64,000 nt of DNA from Paenibacillus sp. SC116 (GTDB lineage Bacteria > Bacillota > Bacilli > Paenibacillales > Paenibacillaceae): contig NZ_JANIOF010000006.1 of NCBI RefSeq assembly GCF_024733555.1, positions 62,001 to 126,000 of the forward strand. The letters run 5' to 3'. The notes below the pieces were generated by a model, which was given only the letters and a program-made list of their open reading frames with translations, was not told where the DNA came from and made no database searches. The position numbers and the translations under genes were made by a program. Of this stretch, positions 43,557 through 53,090 are shown one piece after another. Position 1 is the first letter of the stretch, and each line of letters starts with the position of its first letter.

Positions 43557-45284
43557 TTATGATGGAGGAGGCTGCTGATGAGCCGTTATCGGTGCTTGTT
43601 TCCGATTGCTGTGCAAATAGTGAATCCCGTACACAACCGTCAGCGGGAACAGTATATAGGCAGCGCCAATCAGAATATCTGTCCAATCTGTTCCGAATAG
43701 GAATCCGATGGCCATTAACACGGTATCAAACATTAAATGAGCCACTACAGCAGTCCAGAAGCCATGTTTCAGCATCATCCAAACAAACAACATACCGATA
43801 ATCATCAGCTCTACAGGTCTTGAATAGAACGGGTAGATCGGATACATGACATGTCCAGCCGCCCAGACGAACGTTGGTATAAGACTCGCGATCCACACGT
43901 TGCGAATAAAACGATGAAAGAGGCCGATGGCGAATAAACGGAAAAATCCTTCTTCCGATATGGCAGCAACCCATGCTAATAGCGGAAACCATACAGGTGC
44001 TTGAAGATTAAGTGGTGAGTTAAGCGCTTCTGTAGACACCCATGTATTCAACCCTTTTTCCATGATGCCAAAAATAAGGGTCTGTGCTCCTAGCAATATA
44101 CCGGTCCAACCAATCCCTTTCCAAAATGCTTGGACGAGATGCTCGCCAAAGTTGTCATCACTCCAGCTAGGTATGATCGTGTTGAACTTCGTTTGCCGCC
44201 ACATCCAGCGCCCAGCTAAAAGAGAGAAATAAAGAGCGAATCCTGCTTGTATTAGCGTAATAATAGCTTGGACAATGATAGCGGTTTGCAGGTTATTTTC
44301 AGGTAATATTTGATGTTCAGATACCATAAAGTATCCTTCGGTCATATTCCAGACGTGAGCAATCGAAATGGAACAGGAAATGATGGTTAGCAAAATTAAT
44401 GTTCGCGAGCGGAACGATATTTGTCTGCGGTAAATGATCGTAATAATGATGGATGCTATGGAAAGCAGTAATGACATGCCGACATACACAAAATTGTGAA
44501 TACGCTCTGCGCTTGATTGCTGCTGGGCCATCAAGTTATTGTAGGATGAGGGTATCTGCCAATGAGGCAGCATTTGTACCAGTGAATGCCCTCTCCACTC
44601 CAACTGAAGCTCCAGCTTGGCTTCACCAACAGCAGCACGCGGCACTTCGTAATAAACAGAGCTTCCATCCTCCGATGTTAGTGGCACTCGCTTCACTTGC
44701 TCTGTTGACCAGCCAAACAGGCGTAATATTTGATCGGATTGTTTCCATTGGTCGTTCGGTTCGATTCGTGCGTCTTGCGACGAGGGGCTGTTGTTGGATT
44801 CCGTTTGAAAGCCTACGATTTGCCCTGTTCTCATATGTATATCTAACTTTGTTAATCGTTCATAAGGGAACGAAGATGACAGCGGATGTTTGTCTTCGCG
44901 TTCAAGAACAAGAACACGATAAACGTCATAAGGGGCTTTTTTCTCCCAAGAACGGTAGGTGTTTTCTGTGCCAGAGCGGCTAATATAACCTGATAGTTCA
45001 TCATTTGTATGGTAATAAGCTTCGATTCGTTTTGTCGTTGATACTTTTGCAGGGGGCTGGATAAACGCAGCAATTTCAGGCTGAAGTAAAAAAGCTTCCG
45101 CTCGTTGTATCGCCTGCTGCTCTGTAATGATTTTTTCTGCTGCCGCATCATTTCCTACGTAATAAGGCCAAATAATCTGAAATAATACAAAGCATATAAA
45201 TCCGAGTACAGACGACGCGATCCATGTTGTTGATGGTTTGCGCGTCTTGGCAGTGTGAAAATGGTCTGCTGGCGAAATGGACAA
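43557..45284 (-). CDS. CPBP-family membrane protease with large extracytoplasmic domain
   Basis: 575 residues. After one N-terminal membrane segment comes about 240 residues of extracytoplasmic sequence with two PepSY-like repeats (ITEQQAIQRAEAFLLQP; LDIHMRTGQIVGFQ), then multiple membrane segments with the Abi/CPBP catalytic motifs EEGFFR, FVWAAGH and HLMFD. CPBP enzymes cleave prenylated or other membrane substrates or act in immunity; the substrate here is unknown. TTG 45284 sits seven bases after AAAGGAGG. Confidence 0.82.
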   Translation of the reverse strand: MSISPADHFHTAKTRKPSTTWIASSVLGFICFVLFQIIWPYYVGNDAAAEKIITEQQAIQRAEAFLLQPEIAAFIQPPAKVSTTKRIEAYYHTNDELSGYISRSGTENTYRSWEKKAPYDVYRVLVLEREDKHPLSSSFPYERLTKLDIHMRTGQIVGFQTESNNSPSSQDARIEPNDQWKQSDQILRLFGWSTEQVKRVPLTSEDGSSVYYEVPRAAVGEAKLELQLEWRGHSLVQMLPHWQIPSSYNNLMAQQQSSAERIHNFVYVGMSLLLSIASIIITIIYRRQISFRSRTLILLTIISCSISIAHVWNMTEGYFMVSEHQILPENNLQTAIIVQAIITLIQAGFALYFSLLAGRWMWRQTKFNTIIPSWSDDNFGEHLVQAFWKGIGWTGILLGAQTLIFGIMEKGLNTWVSTEALNSPLNLQAPVWFPLLAWVAAISEEGFFRLFAIGLFHRFIRNVWIASLIPTFVWAAGHVMYPIYPFYSRPVELMIIGMLFVWMMLKHGFWTAVVAHLMFDTVLMAIGFLFGTDWTDILIGAAYILFPLTVVYGIHYLHSNRKQAPITAHQQPPPS

Positions 45285-45449
45285 ATTCAATCCTCCTTTA
45301 TAACGATAGATATATTATGACTGCTATTACATAGTGTGCAACGTGACTTACTCAAATGATTTTCTCGTTTCCAACCAGATTAGCCGATTAGAAATAGCTA
45401 CGTCAAGCAAACGCGCGCGCGGATGAACCACGGAGAGAAAACAAGGAAT

Positions 45450-45463
45450 TGTAAGCGCTTAAT
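45450..45463. promoter_or_regulatory. cre-like site upstream of ktrB
   Basis: TGTAAGCGCTTAAT matches TGWAARCGYTWNCW at 13 of 14 positions, in the region between the CPBP gene and the ktr promoter. Confidence 0.4.
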
Positions 45464-45510
45464 GACGGCGTTTTTCGCTGTTTTACTATGTTTTTGCACG
45501 AATGGTGACT

Positions 45511-45539
45511 TTGTGCGTGAGACATGAAAGATATATAAT
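45511..45539 (+). promoter_or_regulatory. promoter of the ktr riboswitch transcript
   Basis: TTGTGC (45511-45516), 17-base spacer, TATAAT (45534-45539). Confidence 0.6.
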
Positions 45540-45550
45540 CTCGTTATGAG

Positions 45551-45712
45551 CGATATAGAGCCGAGTTTCATCATTGATGAAAGCGGGGGACCCGATTAGT
45601 AGGGGTGAATTTTGCGAAACGATTGTAATTGTCGTTATCGTGAATAGGGCAGCCTGGACGTGCCCGAATCCGTCAGCTAACCTCGTAGGCGAAGGCGTCA
45701 GGATTCCGCAAG
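45551..45712 (+). ncRNA. c-di-AMP riboswitch (ydaO-yuaA leader)
   Basis: The conserved blocks are present: AAAGCGGGGGACCCGATTAG, GGGGTGAATT, AATAGGGCAGCCT, CGAATCCGTCAGCTAACCTC and GTAGGCGAAGG. It precedes a Ktr-type potassium channel gene, its usual target. High c-di-AMP would favour the terminator and lower potassium uptake. Confidence 0.92.
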
Positions 45713-45737
45713 CATTGGGGTATCCCGTGCTTTTTTT
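45710..45737 (+). terminator. c-di-AMP-controlled terminator
   Basis: AGCATTGGGG-TAT-CCCGTGCT hairpin followed by TTTTTTT, just after the riboswitch and 33 bases before ktrB. Confidence 0.85.
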
Positions 45738-45769
45738 GTGATGGTTTTTAACAAAAAGAGGTGATTCTC

Positions 45770-47128
45770 ATGAGAGATCCCAGCAAAAAACAACGTTGGC
45801 GGTTAACGCCTCCGAGAGTGCTTGTATGCGGATTTGCTTTTATTATTTTATTGGGTGCGTTCCTGCTTATGCTTCCTATATCGAATGCAGCTGGGAAGTC
45901 CTTGAGCTTTATCGACGCGCTATTCACAGCGACTTCAGCCGCGTGTGTAACCGGTCTTGTCGTGGTGGATACAGGCACTCATTTTACGATGTTTGGTCAG
46001 ATCGTTCTGTTGATGCTCATTCAAATAGGCGGTCTTGGTTTTATGACGATGGCGACGATGTTTGCAATTGCATTTCGGAAAAAAATATCGCTGCGTGAGC
46101 GGCTAATTCTTCAAGAAGCGATGAATCAGGGCACCATGGAAGGGATTGTCCGATTAATTCGTAAAGTCATTGGATATGCGCTCGTCATAGAAGGTGTAGC
46201 CGCGTTATTGTTCTTTATTCGGTTTTCTTATGACATGCCAATTGGACAAGCTGTTTATTATGGTATTTTCCATGCAATCTCCATGTTTAACAATGCGGGC
46301 TTTGATTTGTTCGGGCCAATTACGGGACCGTTCTCAAGCTTGACTAGTTATGTGGGTGATCCGATTGTAAATCTAGTAGCGATGTTCTTAATCATATCCG
46401 GGGGTATCGGATTTATCGTACTATCTGAATTGTATGATTATCGACGTATACGTAGACTGTCTTTACACAGTAAAGTCGTGTTGTCGACGACTGGCTTTTT
46501 AATCGTGGTTGGTGCTGTTGTCATTTTTATTTTCGAGTTTACGAACACGAAGACGATGGCCAATATGCCTTTGATAGATAAAATTTGGGCGTCCTTCTTT
46601 CAGTCGGTTTCACCGCGAACAGCAGGGGCTAACAGCATAAATATCCCCGATATGCGGCAGGCGTCTCAGTTCTTTATCGTCATCTTGATGTTTATTGGTG
46701 CATCTCCAGGTTCTACTGGGGGCGGTATTAAGACGACGACTTTCTCGATTCTAATCGGTGCTGTACTAGCTATGATTCGTGGCAAAGAAGATATCGTCAT
46801 GTTTAATTACCGTCTGGCTAAAGATCGTATTTTCAAAGCGGTTACGTTAACTTTGCTTGCACTCGGGCTTGTATTATCGGTATCGATGATTCTGTCGACG
46901 ACAGAAGATCAGCCGTTTCTTGCGATCCTATTCGAAGCGACATCGGCTTTCGGCACAGTAGGCTTGTCTATGGGGGTAACGCCAGAGTTATCTACGTTTG
47001 GCAAGGTGCTCATTAGTCTTACGATGTTTGCAGGGCGATTAGGGCCGCTTACGTTGGCGTATGCGCTAGGGCCGAAGTCGGAACGTGAATTATACCGACA
47101 TCCAGAAGGCAAAATAACGATAGGTTAA
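45770..47128 (+). CDS. Ktr-type potassium channel subunit (KtrB/KtrD)
   Basis: Membrane subunit of a Na-dependent K+ uptake system, 452 residues, with the four-repeat M1-P-M2 layout of TrkH/KtrB proteins. Selectivity loops include TSAACVTGL, NNAGFD and GGGIKT-flanking SPGSTGG. ATG 45770 follows AGAGGTG. Controlled by the c-di-AMP riboswitch upstream and partnered with the RCK protein at 47227. Confidence 0.92.
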   Translation: MRDPSKKQRWRLTPPRVLVCGFAFIILLGAFLLMLPISNAAGKSLSFIDALFTATSAACVTGLVVVDTGTHFTMFGQIVLLMLIQIGGLGFMTMATMFAIAFRKKISLRERLILQEAMNQGTMEGIVRLIRKVIGYALVIEGVAALLFFIRFSYDMPIGQAVYYGIFHAISMFNNAGFDLFGPITGPFSSLTSYVGDPIVNLVAMFLIISGGIGFIVLSELYDYRRIRRLSLHSKVVLSTTGFLIVVGAVVIFIFEFTNTKTMANMPLIDKIWASFFQSVSPRTAGANSINIPDMRQASQFFIVILMFIGASPGSTGGGIKTTTFSILIGAVLAMIRGKEDIVMFNYRLAKDRIFKAVTLTLLALGLVLSVSMILSTTEDQPFLAILFEATSAFGTVGLSMGVTPELSTFGKVLISLTMFAGRLGPLTLAYALGPKSERELYRHPEGKITIG

Positions 47129-47226
47129 TGAAAAAATGGGTAATCGTATTTATTACGACCAATATAGATGTTTGAACGTAGAAAAGATTAAAGCAAGCTT
47201 TAATGGATGAGGAGAAATTATACACT

Positions 47227-47892
47227 ATGGAAGTTCAACAATTTGCTGTTATCGGAATGGGACGCTTCGGCTCCAGTTTGGCTCGTGAGTTAATGGAGCT
47301 TGGTCATCAAGTGCTCGGTATTGATAAAAGTGAAGAGGCAATCGAAGAAATTGCTGATGATATTACCCATGCGGTTGTTGCTGACGCAACAGATGAAGAA
47401 GTGCTTCGCTCACTTGGAATTCGCAACTTCGACTGCGTTATTATCGGCATAGGGGATAACATCCAGACGAGTATCCTAGTAAGTATTCAAGTGAAGGAGC
47501 TAGGTGTGAAGAAGGTTGTCTGCAAGGCGCTGTCTGAGCTTCACGGCAGGGTGCTTGAGCGCTTGGGAGTGGATCGTATTGTTTATCCAGAGCGGGATAT
47601 GGGTATACGAATGGCACACCATCTGGTTTCACCAAACTTGGTTGATTATATAGAGTTGTCCAAAGATTACACAATAGCAGAATTGAGTGTACCACAATGC
47701 TTGGATGGTGTTAGTCTCAAGGCGCTCGACTCGCGAGGACGTTTCGGTTGCAGTATTGTTGCTTTGAACAAGCCAAACGGTGATGTTATCATCGCTCCGA
47801 CAGCAGATGATGTGCTGGCTACGAACGATGTGATGGTTATGATCGGAAAGAATCAGCAAATTGAAGAATTTGAAGAAGATATGATGTATTAA
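47227..47892 (+). CDS. potassium channel gating subunit (KtrA/KtrC, RCK)
   Basis: Cytoplasmic ring-forming regulator of 221 residues. FAVIGMGRFGSSLARELMELG binds NAD/ATP in the RCK-N domain, and the C-terminal RCK-C domain (residues about 135-221) is the usual c-di-AMP site in this family. It gates the KtrB-like channel. ATG 47227 matches family length; ATG 47203 is possible. Here the channel gene precedes the regulator, the reverse of B. subtilis ktrAB. Confidence 0.92.
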   Translation: MEVQQFAVIGMGRFGSSLARELMELGHQVLGIDKSEEAIEEIADDITHAVVADATDEEVLRSLGIRNFDCVIIGIGDNIQTSILVSIQVKELGVKKVVCKALSELHGRVLERLGVDRIVYPERDMGIRMAHHLVSPNLVDYIELSKDYTIAELSVPQCLDGVSLKALDSRGRFGCSIVALNKPNGDVIIAPTADDVLATNDVMVMIGKNQQIEEFEEDMMY

Positions 47893-47928
47893 TAATAGTA
47901 GGTTAAAGTTAAAGATAAATATGAAGCC

Positions 47929-47965
47929 AATGAGAACCGTTTCCTTCAGGGGGCGGTTCTAATTT
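47929..47965 (+). terminator. candidate terminator after ktrA
   Basis: AGAACCG and CGGTTCT arms followed by AATTTATTT, a weak U-run. Confidence 0.5.
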
Positions 47966-48020
47966 ATTTGGAAAGCAGCTATTCAATCATTTTCGTAATA
48001 TATTCAATGAACATACAAAA

Positions 48021-48087
48021 ACACAGCGTCATATTTTCATCTCCAAAGCACTGTAGAAGGAGTCGAGAATAGACGCTGTTTTTTTGT
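48021..48087 (+). terminator. second candidate terminator
   Basis: ACAGCGTC (48023-48030) and GACGCTGT (48072-48079) flank a 41-base loop, then TTTTTTT. May also end a transcript from the ktr operon. Confidence 0.5.
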
Positions 48088-48188
48088 ATGAAGTGTTATT
48101 TTATTCAAGTATTACTTATAGATGAAGCAGCTAATATTTAAATAGAAACGCTTTAGAGATACGCCTGTGATTTGGCAAAAGCGGCGTA

Positions 48189-49106
48189 CTAAGAAGACGC
48201 TAAATCATCCGTATTCCATGATTCTGAGCGATGGGCAGCCTCTGACATAAAGAGGCGAAGTGCTTCACCTAGTGGCGCTTGCTCTGCGTAGACAAGCGAG
48301 GTTACTCGCTCAGTATGTTTCAGTTCTTCCATATCGACAGCAATCAAATTGTTGTCCTCCAGCGATGCTCTGCGCAAATAGGATTTGGGTAGTAAAGCAA
48401 CAGCCTGCGTTGTAGACAGCAACCGTATGATAGCTTCAAATGAGTCGATCTCCATACGAATGTCTGGCATAATACGATGTTTGCGGAATAGGTCATCAAT
48501 CAACTTGCGGTACCAAGTTCCATGGGAGAACAGAACCATCGGGAGTGCATTTAGGTGGGCCATTTTCCATTGTTCCAACGGAGCCATTTCGTGCGTGCGA
48601 GGGACGACTAGCATCAGATGGTCAGACAGCAAAGGTATAGATACGAGCCCTTGTTCCTTAATGGCATCGGCAACTAAGCCGAAGTCGACTTGCTTCTCTC
48701 TTACATACGAAATAATTTCATGGGTCTTGCCGGTGACGGCTTTTAATTGGGCATCGGGACATTGCTGCATAAACACCTCGACGAATAAAGGCAGCGTTGT
48801 TTGGAGTGTCGTGAGACTCGCCCCGATGGTTACGGTAGATAGTCCTTCTGATTTATAAGCAGCAATCGATTTCATAAAGTCTAGTTGTCTGCTGCGGATG
48901 TCGAGTGCAAATTCATAGGTCATTTGACCGACCTTTGTCAACTCTAGTCGCTTGCCTTGTCGATTGAAGAGCTGTACATCTAGCTCTTGCTCCAATCTCC
49001 CGATTTGGCGGGAAAGGGCGGGCTGTGAAATATTGAGCCGTTTAGCTGCCTGGTTCAAGCTGGTGTGGTCTACGACTGTGGCAAACGTCTCTAGCAAATC
49101 TAACAT
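48189..49106 (-). CDS. LysR-family transcriptional regulator
   Basis: 305 residues. N-terminal helix-turn-helix SLNQAAKRLNISQPALSRQI and the LysR substrate domain. Divergent from sdhCAB, so it may regulate the succinate dehydrogenase operon, as CcpC does in TCA genes of Bacillus; the effector is unknown. AGGAGG precedes the ATG. Confidence 0.85.
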   Translation of the reverse strand: MLDLLETFATVVDHTSLNQAAKRLNISQPALSRQIGRLEQELDVQLFNRQGKRLELTKVGQMTYEFALDIRSRQLDFMKSIAAYKSEGLSTVTIGASLTTLQTTLPLFVEVFMQQCPDAQLKAVTGKTHEIISYVREKQVDFGLVADAIKEQGLVSIPLLSDHLMLVVPRTHEMAPLEQWKMAHLNALPMVLFSHGTWYRKLIDDLFRKHRIMPDIRMEIDSFEAIIRLLSTTQAVALLPKSYLRRASLEDNNLIAVDMEELKHTERVTSLVYAEQAPLGEALRLFMSEAAHRSESWNTDDLASS

Positions 49107-49450
49107 GGACCGTTTCCTCCTGTGATCAATGATCTTGTCTCTATATTTGAAAAAACAGTAGGATTCCTTCTTCAGACATACCCTTATGCATATAGGTTAT
49201 TAAAATTATAAAAACATTGCAATTCCATTATAAGTGTAGAAGGAGTATGATGGAAGTGTCACAAGTTGTTCACAAGTACAAAAAAGCGGTAAGCGCTTGC
49301 AGAAAAGCAGTCTATTTGTCGAATTAGCGGGTAATAAGGAGTGCGGATGGTTGTGACAAATTATTGACGCTTTCGACAGTGACTAGTAAAATGAGGATGC
49401 CAATCTACCAAAAACTACATGCACGCAACGGAAAGGGGAAACGACAGAGA
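49107..49450. promoter_or_regulatory. LysR-sdhC intergenic region with cre-like site
   Basis: GGTAAGCGCTTGCA (49288-49301) matches TGWAARCGYTWNCW at 13 of 14 positions, 150 bases before sdhC. TCACAAGTTGTTCACAAG just upstream (49259-49276) is a repeated TCACAAG element that could bind the divergent regulator. No gene here. Confidence 0.45.
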
Positions 49451-50125
49451 ATGAAACGAGGTTATTTTTACTCTCGAAAGTTACACTCGTTACTAGGAGT
49501 TATACCATTGGGCTTCTTTATGATCACGCACATGGTTTCTAACTTCTCTGCATTCGAAGGCGGGCTTGATTCTTTTCAGGACAAAGTAGCACTCATTAAC
49601 GGATTGCCGTTAGTGCTTGTCTTAGAAATATTCGGAATCTGGCTGCCACTCTTATACCATGGGGTGTACGGATTGTACATTGCTTATACAGCACGCAACA
49701 ACGTAGGCAATTTCAATTACGGCCGCAACTTTGCATTTTTAATGCAGCGTATAACCGGAGTTATTACATTTATCTTCGTAACTTGGCATGTTTATGAAAC
49801 GCGTGTTCAAATTGCACTCGGCAATCTGCGTTCTGAAGACCTAGGAACTCACATGAATAGTATTTTCGCGAATCCGTTCATGTTGGCGTTCTATGTTGTC
49901 GGTGCTGTTGCAGCGTCGTATCACTTCGCGAACGGTTTGTGGGCATTTTTTGTAAGCTGGGGGATTACTGTAGGACCTCGTTCACAAAAAGTATTCGCAA
50001 AGATTTGTATGGGCTTATTCGTTGTTATGTCCGTGTTGTTCGTGTTGGCGATCGTCGGCATGCGTCAAGAAGAGTTCGAAGCGGCAAGCGCGATCTTCGC
50101 GTCTGCTAAATCGGTTATTGGTTAA
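49451..50125 (+). CDS. succinate dehydrogenase cytochrome b subunit SdhC
   Basis: Five-helix membrane anchor of 224 residues for the di-heme menaquinone-reactive complex II. YFYSRKLHSLLGVIPLGFF aligns with the B. subtilis SdhC start; histidines in HMV, YHGV, TWHV and SYHF are heme ligands. The ORF opens at 49364, but ATG 49451 matches the family. Confidence 0.92.
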   Translation: MKRGYFYSRKLHSLLGVIPLGFFMITHMVSNFSAFEGGLDSFQDKVALINGLPLVLVLEIFGIWLPLLYHGVYGLYIAYTARNNVGNFNYGRNFAFLMQRITGVITFIFVTWHVYETRVQIALGNLRSEDLGTHMNSIFANPFMLAFYVVGAVAASYHFANGLWAFFVSWGITVGPRSQKVFAKICMGLFVVMSVLFVLAIVGMRQEEFEAASAIFASAKSVIG

Positions 50126-50142
50126 GGGAGGAGCAACTCACA

Positions 50143-51900
50143 ATGGCTAAACAGAATATTATCGTCGTAGGCGGCGGTCTAGCTGGCTTGATGGCTACCG
50201 TTAAAGCAGCAGAGGCAGGCGTGCATGTTGATCTGTTCTCTTTGGTACCTGTTAAACGTTCTCACTCTGTGTGCGCGCAAGGCGGCATTAACGGAGCTGT
50301 AAATACAAAAGGTGAAGGCGACTCTCCATGGGAGCACTTCGATGATTCTATATACGGCGGAGACTTTCTAGCGAACCAACCGCCAGTTAAAGCAATGTGT
50401 GACGCGGCACCGGGCATTATTCACTTGATGGACCGTATGGGCGTTATGTTCAACCGTACGCCTGAAGGCTTGCTTGATTTCCGTCGCTTCGGTGGTACGA
50501 AACACCATCGTACTGCATTTGCTGGAGCAACAACGGGACAACAGCTGTTGTATGCCTTGGATGAGCAAGCTCGTCGTTGGGAAGCAGCAGGTCTCGTATC
50601 CAAGTACGAGCATCATGAGTTCTTATCGGCTGTTATCGATGATGATGGTGTTTGCCGCGGTATTTCTGTACAAGATCTACACACGATGGAGACGCTTACG
50701 TTCAGAGCTGATGCCGTTATTCTTGCTACAGGTGGTCCTGGTATCATCTTCGGTAAGACGACCAACTCCGTTATCAATACGGGAACAGCAGCTGCTGCTG
50801 TATACCAACAAGGCGTTAAGTACGCAAATGGTGAGTTCATTCAAATTCACCCAACGGCAATTCCGGGAGACGATAAGCTTCGTCTTATGTCTGAGTCTGC
50901 TCGTGGTGAAGGCGGTCGTATCTGGACGTATAAAGACGGTAAGCCTTGGTACTTCCTTGAAGAGAAGTATCCAGCATACGGAAACCTTGTTCCGCGCGAT
51001 ATCGCGACTCGAGAAATTTTCCATGTGTGCGTTGATATGAAACTCGGCATCAACGGCGAGAACATGGTTTATTTGGACTTGTCCCATAAAGATCCAAAAG
51101 AGTTGGATGTTAAGCTCGGCGGTATTATTGAAATTTACGAGAAGTTCATGGGGGATGACCCTCGTAAAATCCCGATGAAAATCTTCCCTGGCGTTCACTA
51201 CTCGATGGGTGGTATGTGGGTAGATTACAACCAAATGACGAACATTCCAGGTTTGTTTGCTGCTGGTGAGTGTGAGTACCAATATCACGGTGCTAACCGA
51301 CTTGGTGCGAACTCCTTGTTGTCCGCAATCTACGGTGGTATGGTTGCAGGTCCTAAGGCAGTAGAATATGTACGCGGCTTGTCCAAGTCTGCTGAAGACA
51401 TCTCTTCTACCGTATTTGATCGTGAGAAGAATAAGCAATCTGACAAATACGAGAAGTTGCTTAAAATGGACGGCAAAGAAAATGCGTATGTGCTTCATAA
51501 AGAGCTTGGCGAATGGATGACGAACAATATGACTGTTGTTCGTTACAACGATAAATTGCAAGAAACGATTAACAAGATCAAAGAGCTGAAGAGCCGTTAT
51601 GCGAACATCAACATTCATGATACGGCTCGTTGGAACAATCCGGGCGTGGCGTTTACTCGTCAGTTGTGGAACATGCTTGAGCTTGGAGAAGCGATGACGC
51701 TGAGCGCATTGCTTCGCGATGAGAGCCGTGGCGCTCACTACAAGCCAGATTTCCCAGAACGCGATGATGACCGGTTCCTCAAAACTTCCATTGCTTCATG
51801 GACAGCTGATGGCCCTGTCATTAGCTATGAAGAAGTAGATACATCCTTGTTGAAGCCGCGTAAACGTGACTATTCGACGGACAAGAAGAAAGGGGAATAA
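50143..51900 (+). CDS. succinate dehydrogenase flavoprotein SdhA
   Basis: 585-residue catalytic subunit with covalent FAD. IIVVGGGLAGLMATVKAAEAG binds FAD, HSVCAQGGINGAVN is the FAD His region, and HPTAIPG plus SESARGEGGRIW form the active site. Oxidises succinate to fumarate and passes electrons to SdhB. Ribosome site GGGAGGAG; three bases before sdhB. Confidence 0.95.
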   Translation: MAKQNIIVVGGGLAGLMATVKAAEAGVHVDLFSLVPVKRSHSVCAQGGINGAVNTKGEGDSPWEHFDDSIYGGDFLANQPPVKAMCDAAPGIIHLMDRMGVMFNRTPEGLLDFRRFGGTKHHRTAFAGATTGQQLLYALDEQARRWEAAGLVSKYEHHEFLSAVIDDDGVCRGISVQDLHTMETLTFRADAVILATGGPGIIFGKTTNSVINTGTAAAAVYQQGVKYANGEFIQIHPTAIPGDDKLRLMSESARGEGGRIWTYKDGKPWYFLEEKYPAYGNLVPRDIATREIFHVCVDMKLGINGENMVYLDLSHKDPKELDVKLGGIIEIYEKFMGDDPRKIPMKIFPGVHYSMGGMWVDYNQMTNIPGLFAAGECEYQYHGANRLGANSLLSAIYGGMVAGPKAVEYVRGLSKSAEDISSTVFDREKNKQSDKYEKLLKMDGKENAYVLHKELGEWMTNNMTVVRYNDKLQETINKIKELKSRYANINIHDTARWNNPGVAFTRQLWNMLELGEAMTLSALLRDESRGAHYKPDFPERDDDRFLKTSIASWTADGPVISYEEVDTSLLKPRKRDYSTDKKKGE

Positions 51901-51902
51901 CG

Positions 51903-52667
51903 ATGGCGGAATCGATGACAGCTACAAAAAAAGTTAAGTTTGTTGTGACGCGCCAAGACGCTCCGGATGCGAAGTCATATACGGAAGAGTTCGAAATTCC
52001 TTACCGTCCGAATATGAATGTCATTAGTGCGCTTATGGAAATTCAACGTAATCCTGTAAACAACGCAGGCAAAGGAACGGCTCCTGTCTGTTGGGAATCG
52101 AACTGTTTGGAAGAAGTGTGCGGTGCTTGCTCGATGGTCATTAACGGCAAACCTCGCCAAGCATGTACAGCGCTTGTCGATAAGCTAGAGCAGCCAATTA
52201 AACTTGAGCCAATGCGCACGTTCCCAGTTGTACGTGACTTGGTTATTGATCGTAAGCGCATGTTCAACTCTTTGAAGAAAGTCAAAGCGTGGATTCCGAT
52301 CGATGGAACATACGATCTGGGACCAGGTCCACGTATGGCTGAGCCAAAGCGTCAATGGGCATATGAATTGTCTAAATGTATGACATGCGGTGTCTGCTTG
52401 GAGGCTTGTCCGAACGTAAATGACAAGACGAGCTTCATTGGTCCAGCTCCAATCTCCCAAGTTCGCTTGTTCAATGCTCATCCAACAGGTGAAATGAACA
52501 AAGATGAGCGTTTGGAGACATTGTTGGATGATGGCGGCATTGAGGGCTGTGGTAACTCACAGAACTGTGTGCGTGCATGTCCGAAGGGGATTCCGCTTAC
52601 GACATCCATTGCAGAGATGAATCGAGATACAACTAAGCTTATGTTTAAGAACTGGTTCAAAGTTTAA
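51903..52667 (+). CDS. succinate dehydrogenase iron-sulfur subunit SdhB
   Basis: 254 residues. 2Fe-2S ligands in CWESNCLEEVCGACSM, 4Fe-4S in CMTCGVCLEACP, and 3Fe-4S in CGNSQNCVRACPKGIP. Transfers electrons from SdhA to SdhC heme and menaquinone. Operon with sdhCA; terminator follows. Confidence 0.95.
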   Translation: MAESMTATKKVKFVVTRQDAPDAKSYTEEFEIPYRPNMNVISALMEIQRNPVNNAGKGTAPVCWESNCLEEVCGACSMVINGKPRQACTALVDKLEQPIKLEPMRTFPVVRDLVIDRKRMFNSLKKVKAWIPIDGTYDLGPGPRMAEPKRQWAYELSKCMTCGVCLEACPNVNDKTSFIGPAPISQVRLFNAHPTGEMNKDERLETLLDDGGIEGCGNSQNCVRACPKGIPLTTSIAEMNRDTTKLMFKNWFKV

Positions 52668-52679
52668 TCATACGACGAG

Positions 52680-52728
52680 CACTCCCCTGCGACTAAATAC
52701 TTTAATCCGCAGGGGAGTGTATTTTTTT
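52680..52728 (+). terminator. terminator of sdhCAB
   Basis: CACTCCCCTGCG (52680-52691) and CGCAGGGGAGTG (52708-52719), then TATTTTTTT. Confidence 0.9.
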
Positions 52729-53090
52729 ATATGAATGTGACGATTGGTAGCAGGAATATTAGATATTTTGTCAAATATATTGAAAGAAGCAAAAGTGTAT
52801 TAAAGCGGTTACAAAATTTTCTCAAGATCGTAACTTTTTACCTCATAGTGAGTAATACATTGTACACTACACATTTCAGACATCCTCGTCTAAAAGTAAA
52901 AGCGTGCTAACTTTATCCAAATAAAGAAAAAAATGTGGCTTTTGGAGTTAACGATTAGAACGTTCCTACCGATATACAAATTATTCCGTGCAAAAATGAC
53001 AGTGCTTACTAGTGTGAGGAAAGACATACAAATGAATCGGTACGCGCTCTTAATTGGGATTTGAGTTTGAATAACGGGGGGGCATCATTC
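52729..53090. other. AT-rich intergenic region
   Basis: No clear gene. A ten-codon ORF MNRYALLIGI (53032-53064) follows GTGAGGAAAG and ends before the next ribosome site; it may be a leader or chance. No recognisable promoter or riboswitch. Confidence 0.4.

Noticed and set aside
50677-51738. Long minus-strand ORF (353 codons) opposite sdhA
   Set aside because: Antisense shadow of a highly conserved gene; no ribosome site or recognisable protein features.
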